Shown: positions 1-11,687 of the stretch, piece after piece
Layout: each line of letters begins with the position of its first letter
Position numbering within the stretch: position 1 is the first letter of the stretch
Assembly: GCF_945859685.1 (NCBI RefSeq)
Contig: NC_079147.1
Span: 142,128,645-142,192,644, forward strand
From: Eupeodes corollae
Lineage: Eukaryota > Arthropoda > Insecta > Diptera > Syrphidae
DNA length: 64,000 nt
Reading direction: 5' to 3'
Notes under the pieces: model-generated
Seen by the model: only the letters and a program-made list of their open reading frames with translations
Told to the model about the DNA's origin: nothing
Databases searched by the model: none
Program-made: the position numbers and the translations under genes

Positions 1-417
1 AAGCATGGACTATGACAAAAGCAGATGAAAGCACCTTGGGTTGGTTCGAGAGAAAAGTTCTTCGTGTGATCTACTGTCGCATACGCTAAAAGGGGAGTGG
101 TGTAGATGGAACGACGAGTTTTACGGGCCAGCGAATTAGCCAGAAGGGTAAAAGTCCAACGACTAAGATGGCTGGGTTACGTAGAGCGCATGGAAAAAAA
201 TACTCCGGCCCGGAAAGTGTTCGAATCCACACCCACAGGACACCGCAGTAGAGGAAGACCGCGGATCAGATGGCGCGCACAAGTGGAATGTGACCTCACT
301 CGAATTGAGCGCGAAACTGGAGACATCTAGCTAGGGACCGAGCTAGATGGATAAGTTTGTTGGGTGAGGCCCTAGTTCACACAGGATTGTAGCGCCACCT
401 TAAGTAAGTAAGTTATA
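1..417 (+). mobile_element. RTE-type LINE, 3' end (truncated by window edge)
   Basis: The translation, which shifts frame several times, matches the C-terminal part of RTE-type endonuclease/reverse transcriptases: a WTMTKADES-like start near position 8, then RLRWLGYVERM and GRPRIRW at about 156-275. The coding part ends near 330. The 3' end runs through GCGCCACCTTAAGTAAGTAAG, and a short (TAAG)n tail instead of poly(A) fits the RTE clade. The palm domain and endonuclease lie outside the window or are lost. The last 50 bases resemble the 3' tail of the SINE family found elsewhere in this window. Confidence 0.75.
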
Positions 418-574
418 AAATATATTTTTTTTCATTTTAAAAAGTCAAGTACACTGCCCGACAACCGTGTCGGTGTAAAAGCATGCGTGCGGACTGTGCA
501 AGGAATTATTTCCAATGCTGAACATTTAAAGCGCCTTAAAATAAAAAAAAACACCTCTTAACCAACTTCGAAAG
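418..574. other. AT-rich spacer between LINE fragments
   Basis: No open frame or recognisable repeat. It links the RTE tail to the next LINE fragment. Confidence 0.4.
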
Positions 575-2180
575 ACGCAACGCCTTGATATCTGCAGAGC
601 GCATATGTCTTGTACGAAGAAGTGGCAGCTTGGATTGGACGTCAATCCACATAAAAGAGAATTAATACTCTTTTCGAGAAGATATAAAATTCCTCAGATT
701 AGCCCACCCAAGATTAGAGGAATACCATTAAATATTTAGGCCTCATTTTAGACAAAAAACTAAATTGGAAGGCAAATATTGATGAAAGAGCAAAAAGGCT
801 ACTGTAGAGATTTTTACTTGTAAAAAGGCCATAGGATCAAAATGGGTCTTCTCCCCAAAAATAACCCACTGGCTATACACTTCGGTAGTCAGACCGATAC
901 TCATTTATTTAGCTGTCGTATGGTAGACCGCACTGGACAAGATGGTAAATCTAAATAAGCTCATCAAAGTCCAGCGGTCAGCAGGTATATGTGCATCACA
1001 GGAGCACGTCGCTCAACACCAACCGCAGCACTGGAAGTGCTTTTAAACCTAACACCACTTGACATCTTCTCCAAAAAGGTGGCAGCCAACTCATGTGTAA
1101 GGCTTAGAGCCACCTCTCAATGGACCAGTAATAATACTGGACATACTACTATTCTAGACAGTTTCAGATCTATCCCAGATCGCTTAGACTATACCACCCC
1201 AAAAATGGCATTCGGTAAAAGCTTCCATGTGTCCATTCCTTCAAGATCCTCCTGGGAAGAAGAGAGACCCCTGGAAGACGATGCGGTACGCTTCTATACA
1301 GACGGTTCAAAGACCGATCACGGAGTTGGAAGTGGTATCTTTTCGGAACAACTTAATCTTAGTCTATCCTATAGACTTCCCAATCAATGCAGTGTATTCC
1401 AGGCCGAAGTAATGGCGATTAAAGAAGCACTATCCTGGCTCAAAGAAAACGTTATACCTAGTAAGGATATACGAATTTTTTTCAGACAGCCAAGCAGCTC
1501 TTAAATCTCCACAGTCCACGATTGTCGATCATCTCTGAATGAGATGACGGAACAGTTTAACATTCACCTCATTTTGGTGCCGGGCCACAGAGACATTCCG
1601 GGAATTGGAAAGCCGATGAGCTCGCCAAAAACGGAACACTTCTGCCTCATGTTAGACAAAAGCATAACATAGGAACACCACTTGCTACATTCAAATATCT
1701 TCTCAAGCAATATGCTCTAGAAACAACAAATGCTATAGATGGTCACAGAGTACCACCTGCCTAGCAACAAAGCAAATATGGCCAAGTATTGACTTAAAAC
1801 GGTGAAAAGGCTTGATATCACTGAGCAGACAATGTGTAAGCTCTACAATTGGAGTAATGACGGGACACTGCCTCATAGGAAGACATGCTCTGAGGCTAGG
1901 GGTCTACACAAATGACTTTTGTAGAAGCTGTATGGACGAGGAGGAAGAGGAAACAGTCCAACAACTTCTATGTACATGTCCAGCACTCTCCATTAGAAGG
2001 AATAACTTTCTCGGTAATCCCTTCTTCGATAACACCAGTGAACTGGCAACAATTGACACAAAACGTCTCTCTAACTTTATTAAAAGTACGAAATGGTTTG
2101 TTTAAGTTCATTGCTCTCCCATGTGTAACCTTATTAGTGGTATCACAATGGACCCTTGAGGTCTACGTGCGTCAATGACA
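575..2180 (+). mobile_element. RNase H-bearing LINE (I/LOA-type), 5'-truncated copy 1
   Basis: Frameshifted non-LTR retrotransposon. From 600 to 1200 it reads as the end of the reverse transcriptase (KYLGLILDKKLNW-like text near 730, SVVRPILIYLAVVWW near 885). A ribonuclease H domain follows with FYTDGSKTDHGVGSG, whose first Asp is at about 1301-1303, and EAL/SWLKE at about 1420. The frame breaks near 1485 just before the expected SDSQAA motif. The C-terminal tail with GVMTGHCLIGRH, CRSCMDEEEEETV and LLCTCPAL (1852-1995) is the usual Cys-rich end of this group. Endonuclease and catalytic YADD are missing. It is clearly related to the copies at 5990-8160 and 39925-40640. Clade assignment between I and LOA is uncertain. 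Confidence 0.8.
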
Positions 2181-2499
2181 ACCAACCTTGATGTTCAAAC
2201 CGTTGATTTTACTACTACTAAGAGAACGGTTTTTAATTTTTCTTTGCATTTTGTTGGTTTTTGACCTAATGACATCTTTTGTTTCTTTTTTCATAGTATA
2301 TATAACCAAAAGGTCTACAAAATCTTGTAGAATTAGGTCTGGGATTCTGCCAAATTATGTTGCTTGATGGTTCACATACCATTCTTATAGACTTGTAAAC
2401 TTGTTACAGCGAACATATATTCATCACTGAAGCCTTCAGTTAAAACTTGTTTATAAATGCTTTGTCATATTCTGACTTATAAATATGCCCTAGCTTTTC

Positions 2500-3440
2500 A
2501 AAGTTACCAGACTGAAGAACATTGGATGGAGCTTTTGATGTCATATCGAATAAAGCTTGTAAGCCTACCCGGTGGGTAGAATAGCTCTTTTGCTTTCATT
2601 TCCAGATAATAAGTTGCTATTGCTGATAGTTTAATTTGGCATCTGTAGTAACACCTAAAGCTCCTTCAGATGAGATTTTTGGTTCATTTTTTGAATCTAG
2701 GTTTCTTCAATTTTGTTCCACGAACTGGTGAAGAAGAACTATATTGGCTGTGTCAAGCTTTCCACAAGCCCTCAGACTCATTTCATGATCAAACTCAATT
2801 TCCTCAGCCGATTTGGTGACCACTATATCACGAAATTTTCGTTTTTGTACTTTTACGTTGAACTCTTCAAATTTTTTGTAAGTCCTTTCTTGATGACAGT
2901 ATACAAACCCATTTTTGCCGCTTCTGCCTCAATACTCACAAAAGCCCTATTGAAATCACACTAAGTTCGATTAATTAGATCAATTACATTAATATTTGCC
3001 AGTAACTGGACAGGCTTTTGAAAGATAAAGCCTCTAGTATTAATTTGGGAGCTCTACACTATTCTTTAAATGTAGATGCCGCATGACATCGAAAGGTTCG
3101 GTTAAGTTTTTTCAAACTTTTATTGAGCATCACGTACTCTCCAAGGTCATCCTACACAAACGGACGAGTTTGAGAGGGATGCCAAACTAGGCATGGCTCT
3201 ATACAGTTTCTCCTTGTAGATGCCCTCATATGCGGCTCTGAAATCCCAGAAGAGGTGATGGGCGTCGATTTGATGTTCTTAGGTTTTTTTCTACGATCTG
3301 CCATAATATCAATATTTGATCGACTGTGTGCTTTCCTGGTGTGAAACCTTACTGCTCTCAGGTTGTAGACGAAGGTTCTTCGACGTTAACATATTTAACA
3401 ACAATTTTTACTTCGTGTAAGTTGGAAAGACGGAAAACCA
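2500..3440 (-). mobile_element. RTE-type LINE fragment, reverse orientation
   Basis: Read on the minus strand it carries several frame-shifted blocks of an RTE reverse transcriptase: EHQIDAHHLFWDFRAAYEG and KEKLYRAMPSLA near 3190-3290, then AFVSIEAEAAKMGL near 2900-2950, which is the segment that normally precedes the conserved KTKY block. Many stops and small deletions show it is old. The same family occurs at 1-417, 18840-19450 and 30600-30850. Confidence 0.65.
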
Positions 3441-3637
3441 GCAGTAAGCTGTCGATTTGTCGTTAACGATACAATTTACCTTGCAGCTTACAATAAGTTG
3501 GCAGGAAGGGCTCGATATGGACATACATATATTGTAGTTCATAAAATGTTATATTTGTTTTAAGTTTTAATGTTAATGGTTTCACCAATTTCAATTAATA
3601 ACTGAAATGAAAATATTATCAGAACTGGCACTGCTCA

Positions 3638-4103
3638 AGCTTAATGGCTGAAACACAAACACGCTTCATCTTTGTCTGCGTTACGTTGGGCCTGTTTCGA
3701 GGTTGTTTTGAATGACACTTCAATTGTGACATTTCTAAAATGGCACTTCTGTCATTAGCAGCTGTTATTTTTTCTCAAAATAAAAAAATATGAGTTTTAA
3801 AATCGAAAAAATTAAATTTATCGTGGAAGTAGCTTACACAGCCAATAATAACCAATGGGAATCCCTCCAAAAGCAAATGTAATTTTTTTTTTTCAGCTTT
3901 TGAGCTGTCAGACAAACCAAATGTTCAGAAAATTTAAACTATAGCTTCCGTTTGGGGTCACATTGCGTTATTTCCTTACGATTGTCAAATAAAACGTGAG
4001 GTGAAGCTTCATTGTGATAGCATGCATTGAATTCCTATGGCTGAACTCGTAAACGTCAGGCGAAGCCGAAGCTGAAACGTGTTTGTATTTTAGCCATAAA
4101 GCC
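3638..4103. mobile_element. 466 bp MITE with long terminal inverted repeats
   Basis: The left end (AGCTTAATGGCTGAAACACA...) and the reverse complement of the right end (GGCTTTATGGCTAAAATACA...) match over roughly 50 bp, including ACAAACACG and a following TTCATCTT/TTCAGCTT block. The interior has no coding capacity. The short word CTCA flanks both ends, but I cannot establish a target duplication. Terminal repeats with a non-coding interior fit a non-autonomous DNA transposon. Confidence 0.6.
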
Positions 4104-5400
4104 CTCACGCATTGTTGGCAACACAAATTTAATAAGCTTTGAATACGGAAATACGGCGGCGGCCCGTTTTTATATCATGAAACATCTTTGAATATTCCAG
4201 AGGAGACGAGCAGATTAGCAAATTTATAAAGTTAAAAAAGAAACCGAAAATAAAGGTTAAAGTGGAAAAGAAAAACTTAAACTTAAGATTAAAAATAAAT
4301 AAAAATAAAACTACATACTTGTAGGATTAACAGTCCTCAAAGCAAGAATTCAAGACTTTTTACTTCGTGAGGGCTTTAATCAACAGCTTCCAAGAAATTT
4401 AACCTTTTCTTTCCTTTTCAAATTTGGTTTTTAATTTTTACCAAATTTTGTATACATATTTCTTTTATATTCTTGGCATGTATTAACACTTTAAAAATAA
4501 AAATGTCTTCAGTGCCGGAAACCATCAAAATACCTTTTTGAAAAAGTTTACTTGAAGAGATTCTTGTTTTTCGTATTATGGAATTTAGTTTCGCTCGTAC
4601 ACACAATATACTCGTATATAAAATCTGCAAAGCAAAACAAAAAAGAAAAGAAACTTCTCAAAAATTCTCCTGATTTTGTGCAATTATTTTAATGTCTAAA
4701 CTTTTGAACGTAAAAAGTTCTGTATATAGTTTAGTGGAAAAACATGTTTTGCAATTGCTTATAACTTTTATGAACAAGTAGTACTTTTGTGTTATTTGTT
4801 CTGAATAGTTTCAAAACAACATTTCTTCACTTTTTTTGTTCAATTCAATGCTGGCTTAGACGTATCTATATACAAATACCTTTTATCCGTATTCCAAAAA
4901 AAAAAAAAATAAACATGCATGACGTGTAAATATTTAGTCAGTTGCACTTTATGAGTAAACTTTTGTTTGCTTGTTGTTAGGAAGAAGAATTCAGACCTTA
5001 AAACATACCTATAGTTTTTGCATTATTATAAACTAAAACTCTTTGAGCCATTTGTTCTTTATGAGAAACTTCGTTGAATTTTTAATTTGTTCATTTTGTA
5101 AACACATTCCAAAAATATATGAAATACAAAGTTTTGTGTGCATACAATACTTCCGAAAAGTTTTATAGTTATGGATCATTTTTGAAAATTTTAGTTGAAA
5201 AGTTATTTGAAGCTGTAAAAGAGGATTTTCCCACCCTTTGGTTGATTCTATGTTCTTAATATGGGTGATGTTAAGACGTTAATGATTCTTGAAATTCGGC
5301 CTTAGAATTCTTAATTCACCTGAGTTATTTTAATTTCTATTTTTCACTTTACATTGGTATTGATAGAAATGATAGAAAAAAACAATGCTAACTAAGACAT
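4104..5400. other. AT-rich intergenic stretch
   Basis: Homopolymer-rich sequence without a credible open frame, splice structure or repeat that I can name. Confidence 0.4.
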
Positions 5401-5419
5401 TAACATCCCACGATAGACC

Positions 5420-5617
5420 ATGGAACATCGGATTACAGATTTGGTGGAAAAGGGACTTGAAGAAAAATTAGAATGTTCTGCTAAGTTCTTAGATGGGGAA
5501 CTTGCTTTCGTTTCTAGTCAAGGCGAAACGAAATTAGCGAGGGGTAACTTGAGTCATTGGGTTAATGAGAATTTTGGAGTAGAACTTGCAAATCACTTGG
5601 GTCATTTACAAGAGTAA
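5420..5617 (+). CDS. Short ORF, 65 residues, unidentified
   Basis: An ATG in a fair context (ACCATGG) opens a 65-residue frame rich in charged residues (EEKLECSAKFLDGELAF, LARGNLSHWVNENFGVE). The composition is unusually protein-like and far less AT-driven than its surroundings, suggesting a real or recently lost coding segment, such as one exon or a retrocopy fragment. No splice donor is obvious at its end; it stops at TAA. No signal peptide or membrane segment is visible. I do not recognise the family. It sits about 95 bp from a SINE tail and about 370 bp from a LINE. Confidence 0.35.
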   Translation: MEHRITDLVEKGLEEKLECSAKFLDGELAFVSSQGETKLARGNLSHWVNENFGVELANHLGHLQE

Positions 5618-5709
5618 CATCGCTTAAGTTTGAATATCTACCGTTGTTGCCAAAGAACACAATTAAAAATATAAAATGAATAGCTAATCGTGATTTAGGC
5701 GTATACTTG

Positions 5710-5836
5710 ATAATAAATAAGTTAGGTGGCTTAACAGGCCGTTGAGAACCAGGGTCTAGTGACTTACAACTCTCAACCATTCCTGTGTGCGAGTTCTTTT
5801 GTCAGGGATGGAATTTTAAGCTTAATCCAAATGGCA
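5710..5836 (-). mobile_element. tRNA-derived SINE, 5'-truncated (copy A)
   Basis: On the minus strand this contains the 3' body and tail of the SINE family: CTCGCACACAGGAATGGTTG, then AAGTCACTAGACCCTGGTTC, then AAGCCACCTAACTTATTTATT. The tRNA-like head is absent or unrecognisable. It closely matches copies at 18262-18550, 25082-25400 and 30863-31148 over this part. Confidence 0.75.
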
Positions 5837-5989
5837 AATTTGAGAAAACACAAATATGTTTGTTGCTAAGTGGTTTGACAGGGAATGTAGAAAACTTCGT
5901 GAAAAAACATTTCTCTTTTTTAAAACTCTCTATTTAAAATCAAATAAGCTTTCAGCCTTTACAAAATCAAAAGCTTCCTAGTCAAAGTT

Positions 5990-8160
5990 GAGACTGTTTG
6001 GTGGCTTTTAAACAGTATTAGGTTATAGTGGCTCTCCAAGATGGAAACGGACACACTTAGGCCAGTTTAATGGCCCATTGTGATACCACATGAATCTTGA
6101 GGCTTCCTCCTAAGCTCAATGGAACCAGCTTGAGTCCCTTACGAAACTCGAGAGGCTGATTATGCTGATATGACTCACATAGTTTAGATCGTTACAGAAG
6201 AATTCTCCTAGGTAATTCTTGCGTTTTCGAGCCAAAGCAGGGCATGTGCAGAGAAGATGAAGAACCGTTTCTTCCTCTTCTTCGTCCATACAGCTTCTGC
6301 AAAAGTCATTTGGGAACACGCCTGGTCTCGTGGCGTGCTTTCCTATTAGACAGTGTCCGGTTATGACACATATTATCGAGCTTATATGCGATCTGCTAAG
6401 AGAGTGCAAACACCTTAAACGTTTTAAATCCAGTGTTAGCCAGATGTTTTTTGTGGTGATGTTGTTCCACCTGGTGCCTGCCCTCCTCATAGCGTCTTGC
6501 ATTAGCAACAGTTTACAAGAAGCGATTGGTACGTCAGTACTTGCCAAACGTGGTAGGATGTGCTGTACTGTACCGTTCCTGGCGAGTTCATATGCCTTAC
6601 AGTTACCTAGAATGTCTCTATGGCCCGGCAACCAGCAAAGGCGAATACTAAACTGTTGTACCATCTCCATTAGAGATGATCCACAGTTATGGACTGTTAA
6701 AGAGTTTGTAGAGACAGAGTTCAGAGATTTGATAGCGGCCTAACTTTTTGAGAAAATACGGATATCAGATGTTAATATCACGTTTTCTTTAAGCCAGGAC
6801 AAGACTTCCTTTATCGCCAAAAGTTCCGCCTCGAACACGCTACAATGATTGGGAAGGCGACCCCTTCTTTTGTTTTTGAGCCATCTGTGTAAAAATAGAT
6901 TGACTCATCCTCCAAGAATGTCCTATCCTCCCAAAAAGATCTGGGAGGTATAGATAATTGTAGCTGGGGATGGTGTAGTCTTTGTGCTTTGGAAAAGAGA
7001 CTAAATACCTAATAATTACGGAGTGGCCAATGTTGTTGTAAGTCCACTGCGACGAAGCTTTGAGGCGAATAGCAGAGCTAGCAGCCATTCGTTTGCTTAA
7101 TATGTCAAGAGGTGTTAGATAGAGTAAAGTGTCCAGTGCCGCAGATGGGGTCGTGCGAAGCGATCCGCTTATACATTGGAAAGCTGAACGTTGGACTTTA
7201 TTTAGCTCATCTCTGTTTATACAGAGATAGTGAATGCGTAATTCTGGGTTGTAAACCCCATTTATTTCCAATAGCTTTTTTGCAAGAAAAGAGAGCTACA
7301 GTAGCTTTTTTGACTCTTTCCTGTTCGTTGCGTTTCCAATTTAGTTTTTTATCTGAGACAAGGCCTAGGTATTTAGCCTCGTCTGAGAATTTTAATTGGA
7401 TTCCTTTAATATTGGGAGGGTTGACGAATGGAATTTTGTATCTCCTCGAAAATAATACCAAATCGGTTGTATGTGGGTTAAAACCCCGTTCACACCGATC
7501 AACCCAAAGTATTAGCCATCCAAGGCATTTTGTAAGAGTTCTTTTAGGATGGTAAGATGCTTTCCTGAAACTGCTATAGTAACGTCGTCCGCATAGGCTA
7601 TCACTCTGAAGCCCTCCGCATCCAGAGTAGTAAGGATTTCATTCACCACAAGGTTCCAGAGGAGATAGGATAGAACACTACCCTGCGGTGTCCCTCTACT
7701 AACGAATAGTCTACCAGAAGAGTTGCCCAGTTTTGAGTTAATTATTCTGCTAGTAAAAATTGAATGAATTAACTTTCGGTAAAAGAACTACCAGGAAAGT
7801 GAGTGTCCAATAGTAAGTTCAGCGATTCATTACTTGAATTTGTCCAAGAGCCGTCTGAATTTTTCAAGCAGCTTGTTATCGCTGGACTAGTTGAACGAAT
7901 TTTCCGTAACCTAGAGGCTTCAGAAGTTTCTTCTATCGTGCCACAGAATTATCGCCAAGAAGATCGCTTAGATTTCCTTAGTGCCTTCTTGTAAATTCTT
8001 AGGGATTCTTTGTAAGAGTCCCAGTGAGAGGCTAGTCTTGCGGCTTTGGCTCTGTTGAAGAGTTTCCTGCATTCTTTTTTCAGTGTATAAAGTTGAAAAA
8101 CCTTGGAGGCTACTTTGAAGTGCTTTTAAACCCTGTTTCAACTCATCTATATATCATTCC
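5990..8160 (-). mobile_element. RNase H-bearing LINE (I/LOA-type), internally deleted copy 2
   Basis: The longest copy of this LINE here. In transcription order (from 8160 down): a linker between endonuclease and reverse transcriptase (SHWDSYKESLRIYKKALRK near 7990-8050, ETSEASRLRK near 7930); an abrupt jump near 7770-7800; then the palm (RGTPQGSVLSYLLWN near 7680, IAYADDVTIAVSG near 7600); EAKYLGLVSDKKLNW near 7350; RNase H; and the Cys-rich tail (CRSCMDEEEEETV, LLCTCPALARKRKNYLG near 6200-6300), ending at a TAA near 6113. The jump removes the N-terminal fingers region of the reverse transcriptase. Several frameshifts add to it, so it is dead. A 3' untranslated part continues to about 5990. 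Confidence 0.82.
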
Positions 8161-8770
8161 AGTATTTATTATCTCTGGTTTTAGTCCCTGAACTTTACAG
8201 GAAAAATACAGAAATTACAAGTAACTCTCAAGTCAATGTAAAAATATAAAGCTGCAGTGGAAGACGGCATTGCTGTTGAATTCTATAAGAACTAAGCACT
8301 GAATTTCTTGGAAATAATACAAACTTTTTAATTATCAGTCTTCTAGAAGAGGAAACAATTCCAAAAACGTTTTAAAATCATGGGTTTGCGCTATTTAGGT
8401 GATCCTACATAGTCTTGGAAAATTATTCACAGATTTTTTGGTTTACAAGATGGGCTCTTATTAGTGAGTCAAAATGTTTTCCATAACTCTGCAGTTTTAA
8501 ATAATCAAGTGATTTTGCGACTTCTAAGAGCTCTCAATTTTCTCAATGTTAAAAATAACGATTTTTGAAAGCTCACAGAGAAAAAGACTTCCCAAAGAAA
8601 GATGGGTCTTAGAGCGTGAATCATTAGAAAATGTCAACAAAAATTGCAAGACTCAGTCGATAAAGTTAGTGTTTGAAATGGCGAGTGGGCATAGCTGAAG
8701 TTAAGTGTCGTTAATTTGTTTCATCCTTCCTCTTTAATTATTATTGGTTTATTACCATACACTTTTTCCC
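8161..8770. other. Intergenic, no gene seen
   Basis: AT-rich sequence with only short chance frames. No recognisable repeat. Confidence 0.35.
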
Positions 8771-8779
8771 CAGAAAAGA

Positions 8780-9030
8780 TGTCCAACGTTTACATATCAC
8801 GTGATCGTGGTGACCATTTCACATCGCCACGACGCACTATACTTCTTAAAGTAACTATACTTGCTATGGAACTTATTTTTGAAGAAGTACGGTTCGATGG
8901 CCAGCCCAAGAACAATGTTAAAACGTCAACTTTCGTAGATTCATTGGCATTTCAACAATCAATTGTAAATTCTTATTTCTCCAAATGCGACAGTTCTAGG
9001 CGTTTTTCTTTCTTCAGAGCAGAAAATTGA
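8780..9030 (-). mobile_element. Possible mariner remnant
   Basis: The + strand text GAAGAAGTACGGTTCGATGG near 8880 resembles GAAAAAGTACGGGCTGATGG at 11287, which lies in a clearer mariner remnant. Little else is preserved, so this is a weak call. Confidence 0.3.
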
Positions 9031-11030
9031 GCTGTAAAAAAAAGCTGTTTCTTTTTTAGCTTAACCATATCAGAACAGAACCAGAGCTTGCTCGGAGTAA
9101 GCTCTATGAGCTCTGAATAAGGTAACCGATCTAAATAGAGCTCGGTTGACTTTACGGTTGTTGCGTATGGTATCATAATGAAAAATGAATTCTAAGCTAA
9201 CTACTCCAATTTGTTTCATAAATAAGTCGGGGAGCTGTGATCAATCTCTGCTCAGAATTTGCAAAAATTCAATTTTGATTTGGACACCCATTTTCATTAA
9301 ACGCTTCAAAAGTAAGCGAAGTACATTTTGATTTAAAATCCTCCAATTTTCTTAAAGCCCTGTTTAACCTCTGGTTGAGTCTGTCATAAACTGAAGCAAA
9401 GAAATGTCAAAACACTATATTGACAGCAAAATTGTGTGCTATGGACAGTAATGTAAGGTTTTCCAACAAAAGCTTTAGTTTCTAATAGTGTGCTTTTGGA
9501 GCAGCTGTCAAGTTTGAAGCCATAATATTTTGATGATTGACAAACGAAAACAGCTGTCAATTTTGAAGCTGTCACGCTTCGACATTCTAAAAGGCAAAAC
9601 TACTGCATTACCAAATAAAACGATACACGATAATTCACTACAAAAACGACGAAAGCTTCACAGTTCGTAGTTTTGTAAGAAAAGTTTTCGGACCGTTTCT
9701 CGAAGAGGTGACTACCTAAACCTTCATTTTAATAAACAACAAACAATAAAGAAGTAGTAAACAATAAAAAAAAAGATAGACAGTTAACGGACCGGAGTTT
9801 TGCTTTATCAGAATTTTCTCGAAACACAAACGACTAACAATGAGCAAGTTTTTCCCTCAGTTTACTCGATTCTGAATTGAAAGAAATCTACCGAAAAAGA
9901 CAATAACAACCTAGCTGATGAAATTCTTCTTTTTTATTTGTTTCAAAACCTCCACTTTCTCCAATTTTTTACATTTAAAAAAAAATTAATACCATTGAAT
10001 GAACTTGAATTTCTTTTTTCTTCACTTCTTTCTTTGTCTCCGTCTTTTCGAACCTCATGTTCATTCTATAGATGGTTAAAACTTTCACCTTGCCACAAGC
10101 CCTTTTCTTTTTAGCAATTTCCTCCCAACAATCAGTTGGCATGGATCTCAGTCGCGAAGTCCTTTCGCTACAGCTACTATGAGCGAACGCAGTCAAGATC
10201 GCCCCGCATATCCTACTTGCACATTTCACCACTTTTTGCTTTTTGCACTTACCACCGTCATTAACTTCGCTAACCTCTGGTATGACTTACAGTGAGAGAA
10301 AATTAAATGGGTGCATTCAGCGTTCCATCTTTTACAAACGTTCAGAGTCACGTCGCGGTCGGTATTCGAGAACCAAGTATCGCACGTTCTTTTTGTTTGT
10401 CTGGGTGTGACAAGATCGCCTTTATGTGGGCCATCTGTCGCACACCCAATCACTTTGTGGAACGCCAGCCTGTTTTAGGTTCATTTTCCTAGATACTTAA
10501 GGATAGGACTCGGGTGGATGGATACCATGTTTTAACTGAACCCTATGAGCTAAAACGAAAGTAGAAGGTTGAAAATGGATTAAAGATATTCAAACAATAG
10601 GTTGTGGTTGATCTTACCCGGGTTTTAATAATAATTAACCTTCTTATTAAAAACCCCTAATTTGCTAAACAGCTTTTGAAATATCGAACTATTGAATGAA
10701 CGAGAATTAAAAAATAAAATTACATCCCTACTTTGGAAGGCAACTCAACTATGCTTTAATTGTCATTCTAAAAATTATCTGTCAACCAGTTGTCAAAAAC
10801 TAAAAAATGGATGACTTTCTCTTTGTATTTTAGATGTGAGTTAAGTTGGGTTTGGGTTAGTTTCCCTTAAAGGCAGGCTGATTTTAAAATTGATTAAAAC
10901 AAGTTGTTTATGAAATACCAGTAAGGTTTAATCTTTATTTGACAGCTCTATGAAAGACATTCAAGTACGAAATTTAACATTGTTTAAATGGCCGCCATTC
11001 GAAAGGTCCAGTTTTAGATAACTTTGGAGC
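9031..11030. other. Intergenic with unrecognised short ORFs
   Basis: Contains repeated CAGCTGTCA words at 9502 and 9551 that also occur at other transposon ends in this window. Minus-strand frames at 9975-10453 look somewhat protein-like (CATDGPHKGDLVTPRQ), but I recognise no domain and no splice structure. Confidence 0.3.
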
Positions 11031-11039
11031 ATAAATCAT

Positions 11040-11430
11040 TCTGAATTTGACCGATGCCATCGACGATACGACTTTTTCGCATATCCCTGCGATTTTAAGA
11101 AAGACTCACAAGATACAATTTTAAAATGGTCAAATCACGCGATCTTTGTGGTTGTGGCCAATTCACGTTGCCTCGGCATGAGATAACCACGCCATGAAAC
11201 CGCTTGCGCAGAATTCCGATTGTGTCTTGAGCTGTGTGGCACTTATCGCCATCCTGTTAAAACCATATGTCTTTGGTTCCATTTTCGAAAAAGTACGGGC
11301 TGATGGCGCCTCTAATTGTAACATTATTTGGATGCATGGACATCTCGTGAATATCGCGTGCACTGGCGTCGTCACGTCCGTCGTTCCAAATTTTGCAGTT
11401 TTGCTTATTTACGTAAATACCCGTTAATTG
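11040..11430 (-). mobile_element. Mariner-like transposase remnant
   Basis: On the minus strand: MSMHPNNVTI, then SPYFFENG, then QDGDKCHTAQDTIGIL and VNWPQP...SRDLT. This is the order around the second and third catalytic positions of mariner-like transposases (QDGATCHTA, SCDLTPLD). The third Asp block is damaged, and the N-terminal half and terminal repeats are not seen. Confidence 0.6.
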
Positions 11431-11687
11431 GGATCAATTTCCAACTGCTTTTTAGAATAAAGTTCTATCATTTGCACGTGTTGGTCGACGTTGTAACTTG
11501 CCATGATAATTTATTTTAACTGAATGATAGAAAGCAAAAGAAACAATATGGCTGCCACGAGTTGTCAAAAACAACCTTAGAACTTGGATTATAGTGATTT
11601 CAGATAATTGTTTTTAATTGTAACTTAATTATCGGAATGCTCATCTTCCAAATCACCTAAAAAACAAATCAAAAAGACAATTTCTAA

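Noticed and set aside
6330..6743. 137-residue + strand ORF
   Set aside because: Antisense shadow of the RNase H LINE coding on the minus strand.
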